From positions 2,480,001 through 2,544,000 of the forward strand of contig NC_016473.1 of NCBI RefSeq assembly GCF_000226095.1: 64,000 bases of DNA. The letters are read 5' to 3'. Shown here piece by piece: positions 25,750-36,964 of the stretch (the first letter of the stretch is position 1; each line of letters opens with the position of its first letter). The notes below the pieces were generated by a model that saw only the letters and a program-made list of their open reading frames with translations, made no database searches and was not told where the DNA came from. Origin of the DNA: Thermothelomyces thermophilus ATCC 42464. Its lineage: Eukaryota; Ascomycota; Sordariomycetes; Sordariales; Chaetomiaceae. Made by a program: the position numbers and the translations under genes.

Positions 25750-27654
25750 TGTTAGTAATCTAGGTTTTAAGTGACTCTATATAAGTCTTCCAACGGTAAA
25801 CACGTACAAGGACAACATTAGGGAGTTAGATCGAAGAAGAAGAGAAGGATCGGTTCCTCTCCCTCTGACTAGAGGGCCGAGCTAACTAAGTATAGGACTA
25901 CCTTTACTCCTCCTAGGGGAGGATCCCGAAACCCTAAGGCTCTTTCTTCGGTACCTCCTTATGACTTAGGTTCCGGGGGAAGAAATCGCTAATTATCCTA
26001 GGACTAACAATACCTAGAAGCTCTTTAACGAACCGTATACTAGGCTTATTTCCTATCCTAGGGAAGTAGTAGCTAGAAGGCTAGAGTAGCTTATAAGTCT
26101 TAGTTTTAAGACTAATAAGCGAATTATTAGTTACCTATTTCCCTTATATATTAGGCTATATAGTTAGGGGAAGATATACTTTAGCTAGCGTTAGTATAAT
26201 ATTACTATAAGCCTATATGACATTAAAGGGCTTATATTAAGAAAGGAGTACCTAAACAGCTATAACCTCCTAAACCTACTTTAGTATATATTAGTGTCTT
26301 ATAAGCTATATATTTATATCTTTCTAGAGGCTATTAGTAACTTAAAGCTTAAGTAGTCGGTACTACCCTTACAAAAATGGAAGGATATAGCTGGAAAACG
26401 ATTCTAGGTAATCCTTTACTACTTACGACAATTATACTAGGCTATAGCTATATATAACTAGACAGAGTCCTATCTCTATTATATAGACTCCTACCCTTCT
26501 AATAAGTAGAGTCGAAAAGATCTATTTAAAACTTTATAGAATAAGGTCATTCTCTCTAGCTTTCTTTTTCCACTGTCTATAGGCTATATATACTAGCCGA
26601 TAATATAGGTAACATTAAAGTAGAAAGGCCAATAAAAATATAACATCTAGGTTACTAAGTTCTATCGGTTCTACTTCTAGGAGATTCGATAGAGAGATAA
26701 GGCACGGCTTAAGCTCCCCTAGTAAAAGGGCCGTTTATATATAGGGCTAAAAGTAATAAAGGCCAAGAATAAGATATTAACGCTCTAGCTTAGAATAATC
26801 TAGATGGCTCTAGGCTATCTGCCTAATAGCTCCCTCTGGCTAGAAAAGCTAAAGAACCCTTAGGGGGATGTCTATCCCTATTAACTACCTAGGTAGCCTA
26901 TAGATAAGCCACTTTATAGGCCACTAGTTCTATAGCTATAGCTATAATTAGGATAGGCAAAATTAGTTATCTCTATCTAGATAGAGGAAGAAAAAGATAA
27001 TCTACTACTGACAAAGGAGTAACTAATTATAAAGAAGGATTATTAGGTCCCCCTAGACAATACTATCTAGCGGTTTCTTAGCAAGGCGCCTAAGGGACTT
27101 AAGCTACCTTAGCTACTCTAATAGGCACTTAAGTACCCCTATAAGCTAAGGATAGCTATTTACTAGCGTATAATAGAATAGGTAGAGGAGCAAGTTATAG
27201 CTATAGAAGGATAAGGAAAAGCTTTAGGGTCGTAATAGTGGTAACTAGTAAAGCAGGCGCCTTTAGCAATATAATAGCCGCCTAGTTAGACTAAGACAAA
27301 GCCAAGTAAGCTAGTATAGATATAGGAGATACGCTTAACCCAAGCTGCTAAGAAAGGATAGGCTCGTTAGCGTCGTCCTAATAATGATCTAGCCAAATAG
27401 ACTTAGCCCTTACTATTCGAACGTTTAGGGCCTAAAGATCTTAAGCTAGTTCCTAAGTACCTGCTATAGTTTATAGGCTAGGATACGCTAGATATTAAAG
27501 TAGAAGCCTAGCAAAGGTATTAGGTATCTAAGAAACGGCCCTTGCCTAAAGGTAATAGTAAAGCTAAGCAGGCTAGGCGTCGTAAGGAACGTAAGTAAGG
27601 TTTTAAGTCTAAATTCGCTAGTAGGAGCCTTAAGGCAAATTCGAAGGGGAAGTA
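25750..27654 (+). pseudogene. Additional 3' reading-frame relic (ORF3) of element B
   Basis: One plus-strand frame runs with only RIP-type stops from about 25750 to the LTR at 27655, roughly 630 codons. Samples: ISYPREVVARRLE near 26045, KGRLYIGLKVIKAKNKILTL near 26730, and a very basic tail (KQARRRKERK-like) near 27560. It follows integrase, so it is not gag or pol of the same element. I do not recognise it. It could be an extra structural/accessory gene or the remnant of another nested insertion without visible ends. Confidence 0.45.
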
Positions 27655-28104
27655 TAGACTAGGGCTAGAAGTTCTTAATATAACTAGAGGGATATAAGGT
27701 ATAGTTTTGTCTTTCCGGTTCCGTAGAGCTTTATTATATACAATAGGTATAAATAGGGGTTACCTATCTAAGGGCACTAGACAAGGAGACAAGGACAATA
27801 GAGGGCTTTTAATACTTGTTTGCTCTAATAGATCTAAGTGATAGGATATAGTTCTTCTTTCTTTTATAAGTTAGAGATATCTTTTTCCACGTAAGTAGAC
27901 TTTTCTACGCCTATTTAGAGGGACATTACTATTACTACCTTCGCCTCTATCGTCGTTGCCGTCTAGATAGCTAGACTTGCCTACTATAACTATAAATACT
28001 TAGATACCCTAGACATTTTAAGCCGACGCTCCTTCCTATCTAACTAGACAAAGGTTTAGTTCTAGAGGTACTAAGTGATACCCTAGAGGGTTAGCACTAG
28101 CTTA
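27655..28104 (+). repeat. 3' LTR of element B
   Basis: 450 bp matching 8567-9016 with scattered transitions. Confidence 0.82.
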
Positions 28105-28339
28105 ATATATAGCTATAGTATAAAGTGCTAAGATCCCTCTCTATAATAATAAGCTTACTCTAACTACCTACTTATATTACCCCCTATACTATAATAGTAA
28201 TATTTGCCTAGGTATAGTTCTTTAAGTTAATAAATCAGTAATTATACTTCTTAAAAGGAAAATAGAATACCTAGGTAGTTAGATTTAAAGTATTATTTTA
28301 ATAGGAACACTTATTAAAAAAGATAGTCTAAGATTGTTA
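28105..28339. other. AT-rich spacer
   Basis: RIP-like sequence between element B and the Tc1 relic. Nothing recognised. Confidence 0.35.
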
Positions 28340-28855
28340 GAAATATCTAAAAGAACAAATATACTATCTTTAACTTATCTATATTAGTTTATCCATCTTT
28401 TTAAGCTAATCGCATATAAAGTTATACCGATCCTTTGCTACCTCTTTTAACAAGGGAATCCTCCTTTTGGTACGCTATTTACGTAGATAATAGGCTCGGA
28501 GATATCGTTAAATGGTTAAAGGTGATACTTTCTTCCCGACCGCGTTAATCAGAGCCTTCCGGGCTATACGTCGGTTTTTCTTAACTATTAAAATGATATA
28601 CCGTTTTTCCGAACGCGAAAGAACCTCTGGACGGCCACTTCGAGGTCAGGAGTCAAAAGTGTGGTTAGATTTCCACAGTTCAATTACATGGTGGATGGCA
28701 TGTCGAGATATGCCAAAGAGGGTTGCCAGGGACCGCTCGCTTTGGCCAGTAGCTACAAGGCTATAAATAACTATTCGAATATATGGGCTTAATTCCTGGT
28801 TTGGCTGGTGGTTTGCCATCAATTTGCGTATAAAATCGTGTAGATTGAGGGCCAT
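28340..28855 (-). pseudogene. Tc1/mariner-like transposase relic (N-terminal half)
   Basis: From an ATG at 28855 the minus strand reads 69 codons with a helix-turn-helix (SERSLATLFGISRHAIHHVI), stops at TGA 28646-28648, then continues in the same frame as RSGRPEVLSRSEKRYIILIV and KNRRIARKALINAVGKKVS, the GRPR-like linker and second HTH of Tc1-type transposases. Below 28520 the reading is broken by RIP stops; a degraded first catalytic region near 28345-28400 (ending CSF, compare WSDECSF) is possible. No terminal inverted repeats were identified. Lies at the border of the AT-rich block. Confidence 0.68.
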
Positions 28856-29989
28856 ATCGTTGAATTGTAGGATGTTGAAGAAAAGGTAGGATACGCGTGG
28901 GTGTCGCGAAACGCGTTTAAGTGGGTGGGGTGGCCCGGGACTTTTGACCCCTGATTGTATGTGGGGAGATCGCCTTGTTTCCTGCTGCAGTGGGTTGTGC
29001 GTACTCCGTAGTGTACTCCGTACTCGGTCCGCCTTTGATGATCATTAGCGTGATTTCTTCGGTTTTGTTCGAATTGGGACAATACCGTGAGTTATCAGAT
29101 ATGTGTAACTGATAGTCCAAATGCCAATGGTGAAAAGTTGTCGCATGAGCGGTTGTTGCGAGTGGCTTTGTGCGACACGGCACCTGCTCGAAACTACCTA
29201 ACCAACTGCAGGGGAGGGGGGGGGGGGCAGGTCTGAAAGTGCGAAGGACGAAGGATCAAATTACATAGTAGGTATAGAATGTAGTTAGTCCATGCACATG
29301 CGATAATACGTACTAAGTCCGACTCCTGGATTAGGAATCAGAACCCGCTTCACCGACTTCTTCGGATCGTCAATGTATAGAAAGGGAGAAGAGGGGCAAC
29401 AAAGAGACTCTCAGGTCTCTGTCGCACAGCTGAAATGAGGAGGCATGTGTGTGGAGGGTTTCGCGGTGCGAATTGCGGGTCGCTGGCTATACTAGTTACA
29501 CAGTAGGAACAAGGGATATACGGACGTATAGGTGTCTACTTGTCTCACGAGCCCAGGCTGGTTGGAAACAGACGCCGGTATCCGTCGAAGAGACAGACGA
29601 CTGTTTCAAGACAAACTTTTTGCGAGTCAGTTTACAAACAAGAGCCATCTACATACATACACAGAATCTGCTGCGCCTCAGAAACCACCAGCAATTACCA
29701 CCCCAGTGCATCAGCCCCCTCCCCAGCTATCGAATTCCTCCTCAACCATGCATGGTACATAGAGTCTGGCACTTGGACCTCCAAATTAACGCGCTCCAAA
29801 CAAACAAACCTTTCGACACGCCACATACGAATGCTGATGATGGTTTTGTACACAGTGCGTTGGCCGGCTAGGCGAAAATAAATGAGCAATCCTGTCTTCG
29901 TCAAGATGCAATTCGTGCTTGTCCAAGAACCCCCCCCCCCCCAAAAAAAAAAAAAAAATCCGTCGGCACCCGCCAAGTCGAGTACGCGA
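28856..29989. other. Intergenic: repeat block edge to the 3' end of glycogen synthase
   Basis: Base composition returns to normal here. Holds a 12-G run (29216-29227) and, directly downstream of the glycogen synthase stop, 13 C (29930-29942) followed by 16 A (29943-29958). Short open frames in this stretch look random. No gene supported. Confidence 0.5.
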
Positions 29990-32374
29990 TCAGTTGCCGT
30001 TGACTGGAAGACCGCCGGGCGGGCTTGTTACCGCGGCCGTCTTGGTCCTCAAGGTGAGAGGGAACGGGTACTCATCAGGATCCTCCTCCTCACTGTACAA
30101 CGTGTGTTAGCCACCTTGGTCCTGAATGGTGCGGGGGCGGTCGGTATCACTCACGGGAGTTTCCATGCAACGTAGTCCTCGGTGCTCAGACCCTCGCGGC
30201 CCTCTTGGAGGCTGGCAAAGTCGCCCGGGGTCATCATTCCGGTACGATCTCGAGGAGAGCCGGGCACCGAGAAGGGCCGAGAGATCTTCTGGTCGACACC
30301 CGGGATGTAGTCCTCCTCCTCCTCCCCGTTGAACGACATGGGGTACGCCCGCCTCAGCGCGAGCTGACGGGCCTTGACGTACTCCATGCCCATTCGCTTC
30401 CAGTCGAGCAGGTCGCTGAGCCGCTCCGTCCGGTTCCGCTGGTTGATGCGCTGCCGTCGGCTCTTCTGGGTGAAGTCGAACATGTACGACGTGAGCTGGT
30501 TGACCGAGTCGTCCACTCCCTTGGTGCGGCGATCCACAATGTATATTCCATAGTCGCTCGAATTCTCAATGAGCTCCTCCATGTAGCAGCCGAAGCCCGA
30601 GAGGTTCGTCGTGATGCTCGGCACCCCCATCACGGTGCACTCGGCCGGCGTGTAGCCCCAGGGCTCGTAGTAAGACGCGAACACGCCCAGGTGGGTGCCC
30701 CGGACAAAGTCCTCGTAGTCGAGCGGCAGCACCGGGTTGGCCGAGTTCAGGAACTCGGGGTGGAACACGATCTTGACCCGGTCGCTGGGGTGGTTGAAGA
30801 GCTGCACCCGGCGGATCTGGTTCAGGATCGGGTCGTCGTGGTCGTTGACCATGTTGTGCGTGACAATGGGCGGCAGGCTGTGTCTCTTCATGGCAAACAG
30901 GCGCCGGCGGAGCAGAACGCGATCCTGGCTCGAGATGAGCTCCTTCTCGTCCGGCATCGGGTCGCCGTCGTGCCACTTGAGTGAGCGCTCAAAGATGCGC
31001 CGGCCAATGTTTCTCTCGATCGTGTCCACCGTGTCCCGGAGGCTCTTGATCACGGCCTGGCCCTTGAGCGCCTCGACCGTCAACGACGAGGTCTGGGCGG
31101 GCATGATGATGAAGGCGACGACCGTCATCTTGCTGCCGGACGCCTTGAGCCGGTGGTTCAAGCGGGCAAGCGCCTCGATGAACATGTCGACACCCTTGTT
31201 CCTGAACTCGTACCGCCCTGCCGTGAAGAAGTAGAGGGTATTCTCCGGGTCGAAGTCGTAGTGGCCGTAGAAATGGCCCCGCACAAAGTCGTGGATCTTC
31301 TCCTTGGACTGCTGATGCAGGTTCTGGAACTCATGGACGGCCGAGAACTTGGTTACGTTGAGCCCGTTCGGCAGCACTCCGTCGGGCTTGCGCTTGAGCA
31401 GGTGCTCGCTCTCGTAGGCCGTGATGTGGGAGACCGTGGTGAAGACGTCGCATGAATGCGCGGCAGCCCGCTCAATGCAGTACCGGTGATAGATGCCGCG
31501 CTTACCGGCCTCCGCGTCGACGTCAAAGTACTGCAGGTTGTTGTAAAAGTCTACGGAGCCGGCACACAGGTAACGGCCCAGCAGCGTAGCATGTGTAGTG
31601 AAGATGGTCGTCACGTCGATCTGTCGCCTCCTCGTCAGAGGCAGTGCGACACCTGCCAACCACTCGTGGAAGTGCGCGATAACAGCCTTCTTCTTCTCGT
31701 GGCACACGAACTGCAACCGTGCCCGTTAGTCTTCACCTCTTGGAAAGCTCTCAGGGTCGAACCAGATTCGGGTACTGACCTCGCCGAGAAACCACGCAAC
31801 AAGATAGCCGAAGACCACGGCCTCGTTGGTCTCCTCATCGTTATCCGGGGAGGGGATGGACGCCACATTCCAGAGATCAGCCTTCCACTCGTTCATGTAG
31901 CCGTAAGCCGTCTTCGTGTCGAACAGCAGCACCCGGGGTGCGCCCTCAATCAGCCAGCGACCATACAGAATACCGATACCGCGGTCTCGCATTGATTGGA
32001 TCGTCTCGGCGAGCTCGGGGATGGTGGGCTCCATCGCCTCGACCTCGACAGCAGCCTTGGAACCTTGTCAGTACCTTCTGAGACGGGACGGGACATGCCG
32101 GTCTGCTCATCGGAGCAAGCAACATACGGACTGGTGGTTGAGAGGCCCGATGAGGGTATAGCGCTCGCCATACTCGGCTGTGGTTACTGGCGCCTTGGAC
32201 TTGATGACGGAGTAAATGCCACCGACTACGACGCACGCCAGCCAGTCAGTTGGTCTGCAATACCACTATAGCCCCTCGTAAATGCATACCTCTGTGCGCG
32301 ACTTCTGTCGCGATCTCGAACAGTATGTGGTTCCGAACCTCACGCGTTTCGCGGTCTCCCTCCTCGTTCGCCAT
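29990..32374 (-). CDS. GSY1: Glycogen synthase (EC 2.4.1.11), GT3 family
   Basis: Adds glucose from UDP-glucose to the non-reducing ends of glycogen in the cytosol. Five exons: 32374-32290, 32225-32128, 32055-31780, 31710-30155, 30092-29990; introns of 64, 72, 69 and 62 bp, all GT..AG; 705 residues, the usual fungal length. N-terminal nucleotide-sugar region [20 protein letters not shown] (about 19-38), [10 protein letters not shown], the E-X7-E catalytic pair in EPWGYTPAE (E502, E510), and the arginine cluster [13 protein letters not shown] (about 571-583) that in yeast Gsy2 binds glucose-6-phosphate. [11 protein letters not shown] near the C-terminus is the usual phosphorylated regulatory tail. 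The last exon encodes an acidic/hydrophobic end typical of ascomycetes. Start choice: [19 protein letters not shown] in exon 1, good match to fungal N-termini. Very sure. Confidence 0.96.
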
Positions 32375-33932
32375 TGTGTGCGATCTGGTCAGTAGGACTA
32401 TTGAAATAGGATCTCCCTTTTCTCGGGAAACCTGCTATCGTACGAGGGATGTGATGCCGCAAACACAGAAGGCGTCCAAGCAAAGGTAAGGGAAAGGAGG
32501 CTGTCTCAAGATCCCGCTGATAATGGATGGCGGGTCGCTAACTGATAAGCTAGCGAACTGAGCACAAGGCGGGAGCTAGCAATAAAGAAAACCGATCGCG
32601 ATTCCGGCGGGAACGCCCACCTTCAGAGGGGAAAAAAGGGTGTTTTTCTTATTCTTCCGAGGAATCAAGCGAGGAATGAACGGGGCGAGCCGAGATTTTA
32701 GGCCAGACGAAGACGGGACCACTGGGTAGTTAGTTATAACGCTCGGCAGGGTGACGTCGGATCTCGATGCTGTGTTACAGGGTACACGGGTGCGGCCAGG
32801 TGAACGGCAAAGCAAGGTTGGGAGCTGGGCGCGATTGAAATTGGAAAGGCCTGGATGAACCACAAGGATCTTCTGCGGGTCGTGGGATGCACGGGAGGAA
32901 AGGAGGAGGCGCTTGCCGCAGATGGAGGGTTGGTTTAAGGGCGTCAGCTAGTTGGTTGGCGGCAGGTCAGGCAGAGCAGTGATGCCACTGCACAGCAGAG
33001 GAGAGAAGTGGGGAGCACACTGGGAAGCCAAGCTCGGGCTCTGTTGGTTTGGGAGCACCATGGAGGCTGAGAACAGAGTAGCAGGGGGGGAAAGCTCTGC
33101 GGCGGCGCTAGCGAAACGACTGCCTGCCGACCGACAAGTTCCGGCTGCTCGTTGTCGCTGGGGCTTTCCCTCTCTGTTTTATAATGTTCTAGAAGTTCGC
33201 TTCGGTGCTGTCTCGCAACTTCACGAGCCACCACTCACGCGCTCCTGGGTGCGAGCGACCGAGCAGATTGCCGCCGACCTTGGGACCCACGAACCCCATG
33301 ATAGTAGTCGATAGTCATGTGGAGCTGGCCTCAGCGATGCTCGAATGCTTGGTTCTCTGTACTGCGGGCTTTCCCCAGCTGGTTACAAAATACGTAGAAG
33401 ACGATTGCACCGAAGGAAGTGCACAACATGTGTATCCGGCGGCTCCTCCTCCATGTTTCATGATCAGCTAAAGCTGGTGGGGATTGCCTGCTTGATGACG
33501 ACATTGGTCCCAACCTCTCGTTGGAGCCCCGCATTCCACCTCCACCGTCCCCCAACCACCGCAAAATAACACGATTCTCCGTCTAGGCAGACGGAGCCCA
33601 ATACTCTCCTCGCAATCGTCGTCGAAGAAGGAAGTTCAGTGTGTATTGCAACTAGCTGGTGATGACTCTACAAGTACACTGAACTTGAAGAAGGAAAAGG
33701 AAGAAGAGAAAATTTGGCGGCCTGTGGGCTGCTAATAAACCAGGGCAGGCACGTTGGTCCGGGCACGCCGAGAAGCAATGTAGGAATCGCTTCAGCCGCC
33801 GAGGCCCACATCGGGCTCAGCCCGTTACACTTATAATGTACGTGAGCAGAGAAATTTAACTGCAAGAAAGAGCATACATATAATAATACTAAAAGAAACC
33901 CTATACTCTGCTCCAAAACGTCCTAGGCAAGC
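32375..33932 (-). promoter_or_regulatory. Upstream region of glycogen synthase with possible stress elements
   Basis: 1.56 kb between the glycogen synthase start and the 3' end of the next gene. An STRE-like AGGGG is at 32627-32631 and another at 33083-33087; a heat-shock-type TTCTAGAA is at 33187-33194. Stress control of glycogen synthase is known in yeast and Neurospora; here the sites are only sequence matches. No gene seen; short ORFs look random. Confidence 0.35.
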
Positions 33933-35156
33933 TCAGATCCCCTGTGCGGACAGTCCAAACCGCTTCTCAGCCCGCTCCTGCAGTTCCTTGCTCCAAGCAA
34001 AGTCGTTATCCTCGTACTCCTTAGCCAGGATGCTATACTCCTCGAGCGTAAGGGTGATGCGTCCCGCACGCTCCTCCAACCAGTACACAAACGGCAGCAC
34101 GAAGCCATGCGCCTTCTGAAACTCGCCTAGCAACTTCACCCTCTGGGGGTCAGCCAGCCTCAGCATCCTCGCGGCCTGATCCTCAAACTCAGACGGGCTC
34201 TTTGCCAAAACCCGCTCTAGGCTCTCCATCTCTGCCCGCAACATCTCCTCACTAGCCTCCTCGGGAGGCCCATTAAACGGCCCCCTTACCAATACCTCCC
34301 CATCCCCCTTTACAAGGAACGAGTGCCGACTCAGCCCCCTCTTCGCAATCCCCAGCGCGTGCAGCCTCCCCAGAACAGCCCTGCACCGATCCAAGTCCGC
34401 AGGCCCGGCCTCGCGCGCGTCGGGCACATGCTCCAGCAGGAACCCCACCACGCGCGAGCCATTCTCGGTGACATGCGCCAGGAACCGCGGCGCCAGCCCC
34501 GGATCCCGCTCCTGTATGATGCGGTACGCGCGTGTCTCGTTATCGATCCCCGCCCAGTGGCCCGGGAACCAGTCCGACACGAGCACCACACGCGCCTCTC
34601 CCTCCTGTCCTGGGTAGTAGCGGGCGACGACGGCCTGCAGCGCGGGGATGACCGACGCCGACACGTAGTCCATGCACTGCAGGTCGGCGGGCTTGGGCAC
34701 GCGGACTTCCGCGCCGGCCGCGTCGACCACGGTAGTCCAGCGCGCGCTGGCGGGCGCCGCCTCGGCGCAGTCGGCCTCGTCGACGGTCGTGCCGCACCAG
34801 ACTGGCCCGGCGCTGGCGAGACCGAGGCCCAAGAGCGCGTCAGCGCCGGCGGTAGAGATGAGCTCCAGCTTGGTCCCGCCTCCTCCTCCCTCGGCGGCGG
34901 AGAGCCGGCCGACGACCCAGTCGCCTGCAGGCACACGGTCGAAGGCGAGGTTGGTCAGGCGGCGGTGGTGGGCGTCGGGGCCGGTGAAGATGCGGACTGT
35001 GTTGGGCGCGGCCAGGTACTTGATGGTCGGCCTGCCGGCGGCGTGCTCGCGCTGGAGGCGGATGCGGTACACGTCCGGCGAGGAGGGGAAGGCGAGCGGG
35101 CCGGGGAGGACGTTCTCGATGGTGAAGGGGACGGCGGCGGGCTGGGAGGAAGACAT
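33933..35156 (-). CDS. Protein-kinase-fold protein with degenerate catalytic motifs (probable pseudokinase)
   Basis: Single exon, 407 residues; start at 35156. Residues about 200-320 resemble the APH/lipopolysaccharide-kinase-like fold of fungal 'alpha-galactosidase A'-misnamed hypothetical proteins: YRIIQERDPGLAPRFLAHVT, VVGFLLEHVPDAREAGPADL, CRAVLGRLHALGI. In relatives, as I remember them, the last motif is followed by HGDxNxxNFLV and then by a D-F-E metal-binding motif. Here those positions read KRGLSRHSFLV (272-282) and VLVRGPFNGP (288-297), so the catalytic Asp and metal-binding Asp are absent. The frame is open and GC-rich with no sign of decay, so a non-catalytic function is more likely than a dead gene. 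Residues 1-160 and 320-407 are unassigned. No signal peptide or membrane segment seen. Confidence 0.6.
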   Translation of the reverse strand: MSSSQPAAVPFTIENVLPGPLAFPSSPDVYRIRLQREHAAGRPTIKYLAAPNTVRIFTGPDAHHRRLTNLAFDRVPAGDWVVGRLSAAEGGGGGTKLELISTAGADALLGLGLASAGPVWCGTTVDEADCAEAAPASARWTTVVDAAGAEVRVPKPADLQCMDYVSASVIPALQAVVARYYPGQEGEARVVLVSDWFPGHWAGIDNETRAYRIIQERDPGLAPRFLAHVTENGSRVVGFLLEHVPDAREAGPADLDRCRAVLGRLHALGIAKRGLSRHSFLVKGDGEVLVRGPFNGPPEEASEEMLRAEMESLERVLAKSPSEFEDQAARMLRLADPQRVKLLGEFQKAHGFVLPFVYWLEERAGRITLTLEEYSILAKEYEDNDFAWSKELQERAEKRFGLSAQGI

Positions 35157-36964
35157 GGTGTGGGTGGGCGGTTGAAAGCTGGCGATGATAGAAAGTGTGT
35201 AGTTCTCACGGAGGAGTTGTTACAGGTCAGGTAGGTCTCGGCGACTTGGAGAAGTCTGAGTTGTGAGAACTAGGAACTTGGAGAGGAGAAGCGGGAACTT
35301 GATTGCCCTTTGCCCTTGATATACTTTTCTGGTCTCCTTGATCGATGCCAGAATCATGCGTCGAGATAATTCGACGTATAGCAATGCAAGTACCTGCAGC
35401 TGGGGCTGTATTACGGTGGAGTGCATCTGCATGACCTGTGCCTCCAGTGGGTTGACGCCGCAGACCAACGACAGCTTTTGGTCTTCGTTGTGGTTCAAAG
35501 GGTGCGGTTTCTTGTCTCCATAGCTACCAGTTCTGGGCCCTTCTGAGCAGACACGGAACTTTTATGGGCAAAATCTCTAAATATGGCTTACGCGAACCTG
35601 GCTCCTCCAGCCTCAGAACGCTGCATAGAGACGTCGACAGTGTCAGAGAGAGAAGTTGAGAATGCGTCTTGGAAGAGCGATGCTTCATTATGTAGCCAGA
35701 GTAGTGTTAGCCTTGTTTAACGCAGAATGAGTGGTGCTCAGGTGGGGCTAGCGGTCTTTCTGGTACAGGTCTCGCAGGGGATCCCCGGTAGGTTAACCTA
35801 AGGATGTAGTCTAGGTAGTTTACGGTCGGTACCTAGAGCGCATGAAGTTGCTGCTTGGTTATATCACACACTCTGTTCTCTGCCGATCCTATGAACTACA
35901 CGATATTTACAGTGACCGTATGAATGGACTAAGAGCGCGAACCAGACCACGTTATCAACGCGCAAGCGGCCTTGACATTCTTCAAGAAGTATTTCAGTTA
36001 TTAGGCCAAGGTAAGAAGATGGCATTCGAAAAGTGCCTATTTGGTAGATGTACTCAAGTAACTCTTGTACTGTGTACATACCAGTTCGCCGACATAGACG
36101 ATGCATCTCACAGCCTGGCAGCCACAGAGAGCTCTCTGATTGTCAAGCCGATGGCCTGATGATGCAGTTTGATGCGGCTGTCGAAGTTGGTGAGGTGATG
36201 ACACATAATAGGTATATACCGTCTGCTCATTTCATGACGCTCTGCTTTAGAAACAGCCAGTTAACAAGGTCATTAGGAGAGATCATCTGCTTCGCTGGTT
36301 TATGTCTCAGCATCTCTCCAACAGCTAAGTACATTGCATGCCATTTGTCCCGTTCCGCATACCTTCCAGATTTGTACTACGTGGAGACGATCTGGAGTCA
36401 CCCGTCAGCCGAGCCAGCTTGATGCTACAGGTACAGGTACCTAGGTATAGATTCCGCAAAAAGAGAGGTTGATTAGCCGCCAAGAAGGAGGAAAAGACAC
36501 TAGGCACTTTTGTCGGAGCCTAGATGCGTAATTAGTGGACTTCACTCTGCGGTAGTTGCTTAGCATTTATGTACGCAGCAGCTAATGTTGACCACCCAAG
36601 GGACCTGACATGCGTGAGATGTGGACACTGATATGGACCTTCAACCCCGAACCATATGAGACAGGCAATGGCAAGTCTCTTGGGGCTCGCCGTTCGACTT
36701 GTATACTATCTTCGAAACACCGCAACATTACGACTTCTGTCCAACCACTCAAATTCAACGCACTCATGATAGGTATTACACAAGATACCCCAGTATGACC
36801 AGGATGAGTCAGTGGCTGACAAGCGGCTTGGAGTTCGGACTTTGGGTAGGACCTTTTTTTCTCCTTTATTTTTCATTTTTTTGTTCATTACCTATGAAAA
36901 CAAGCGAACTCTTTTTTGTTTCGTATAATTACAATATCGTGCTTTTATAACAAGATTCAATGTT
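35157..36964. other. Intergenic region
   Basis: 1.8 kb between two minus-strand genes. Includes promoter of the kinase-fold gene (adjacent to 35157) and the terminator side of the monooxygenase (T-rich 36845-36920). Short ORFs on both strands lack coding character. No gene supported. Confidence 0.45.

Larger units (their letters stand above)
8567..28104 (+). mobile_element. Element B: second, unrelated Ty3/gypsy family, degraded and split by element C
   Basis: Bounded by 450-bp direct repeats (8567-9016 and 27655-28104), plus orientation. Without the 7.6-kb insertion C its length is about 11.9 kb, long for a Ty3 element. Order: LTR, gag and protease relic, [element C], reverse transcriptase, RNase H, integrase, then about 3.6 kb of extra sequence with one antisense and one sense reading-frame relic, LTR. 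A 4-bp ATAT flanks both ends (8563-8566, 28105-28108); the exact TSD is blurred by RIP. The LTRs share no obvious similarity with those of A, C, D and E. Confidence 0.78.

Noticed and set aside
29449-29976. Several overlapping ORFs of 76-140 codons
   Set aside because: Three frames open at once on both strands, no domain, homopolymers; no support as genes.
30205-30984. 259-codon + frame opposite glycogen synthase
   Set aside because: Antisense shadow of a highly conserved exon.
34323-35234. 303-codon open frame on + opposite the kinase-fold gene
   Set aside because: GC-rich shadow of the real minus-strand gene; no domain and repetitive Arg/Gly/Val composition.
35842-36422. Possible small genes of 105 and 124 codons between kinase-fold gene and monooxygenase
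   Set aside because: Overlapping random-looking frames without introns, start context or known motifs.
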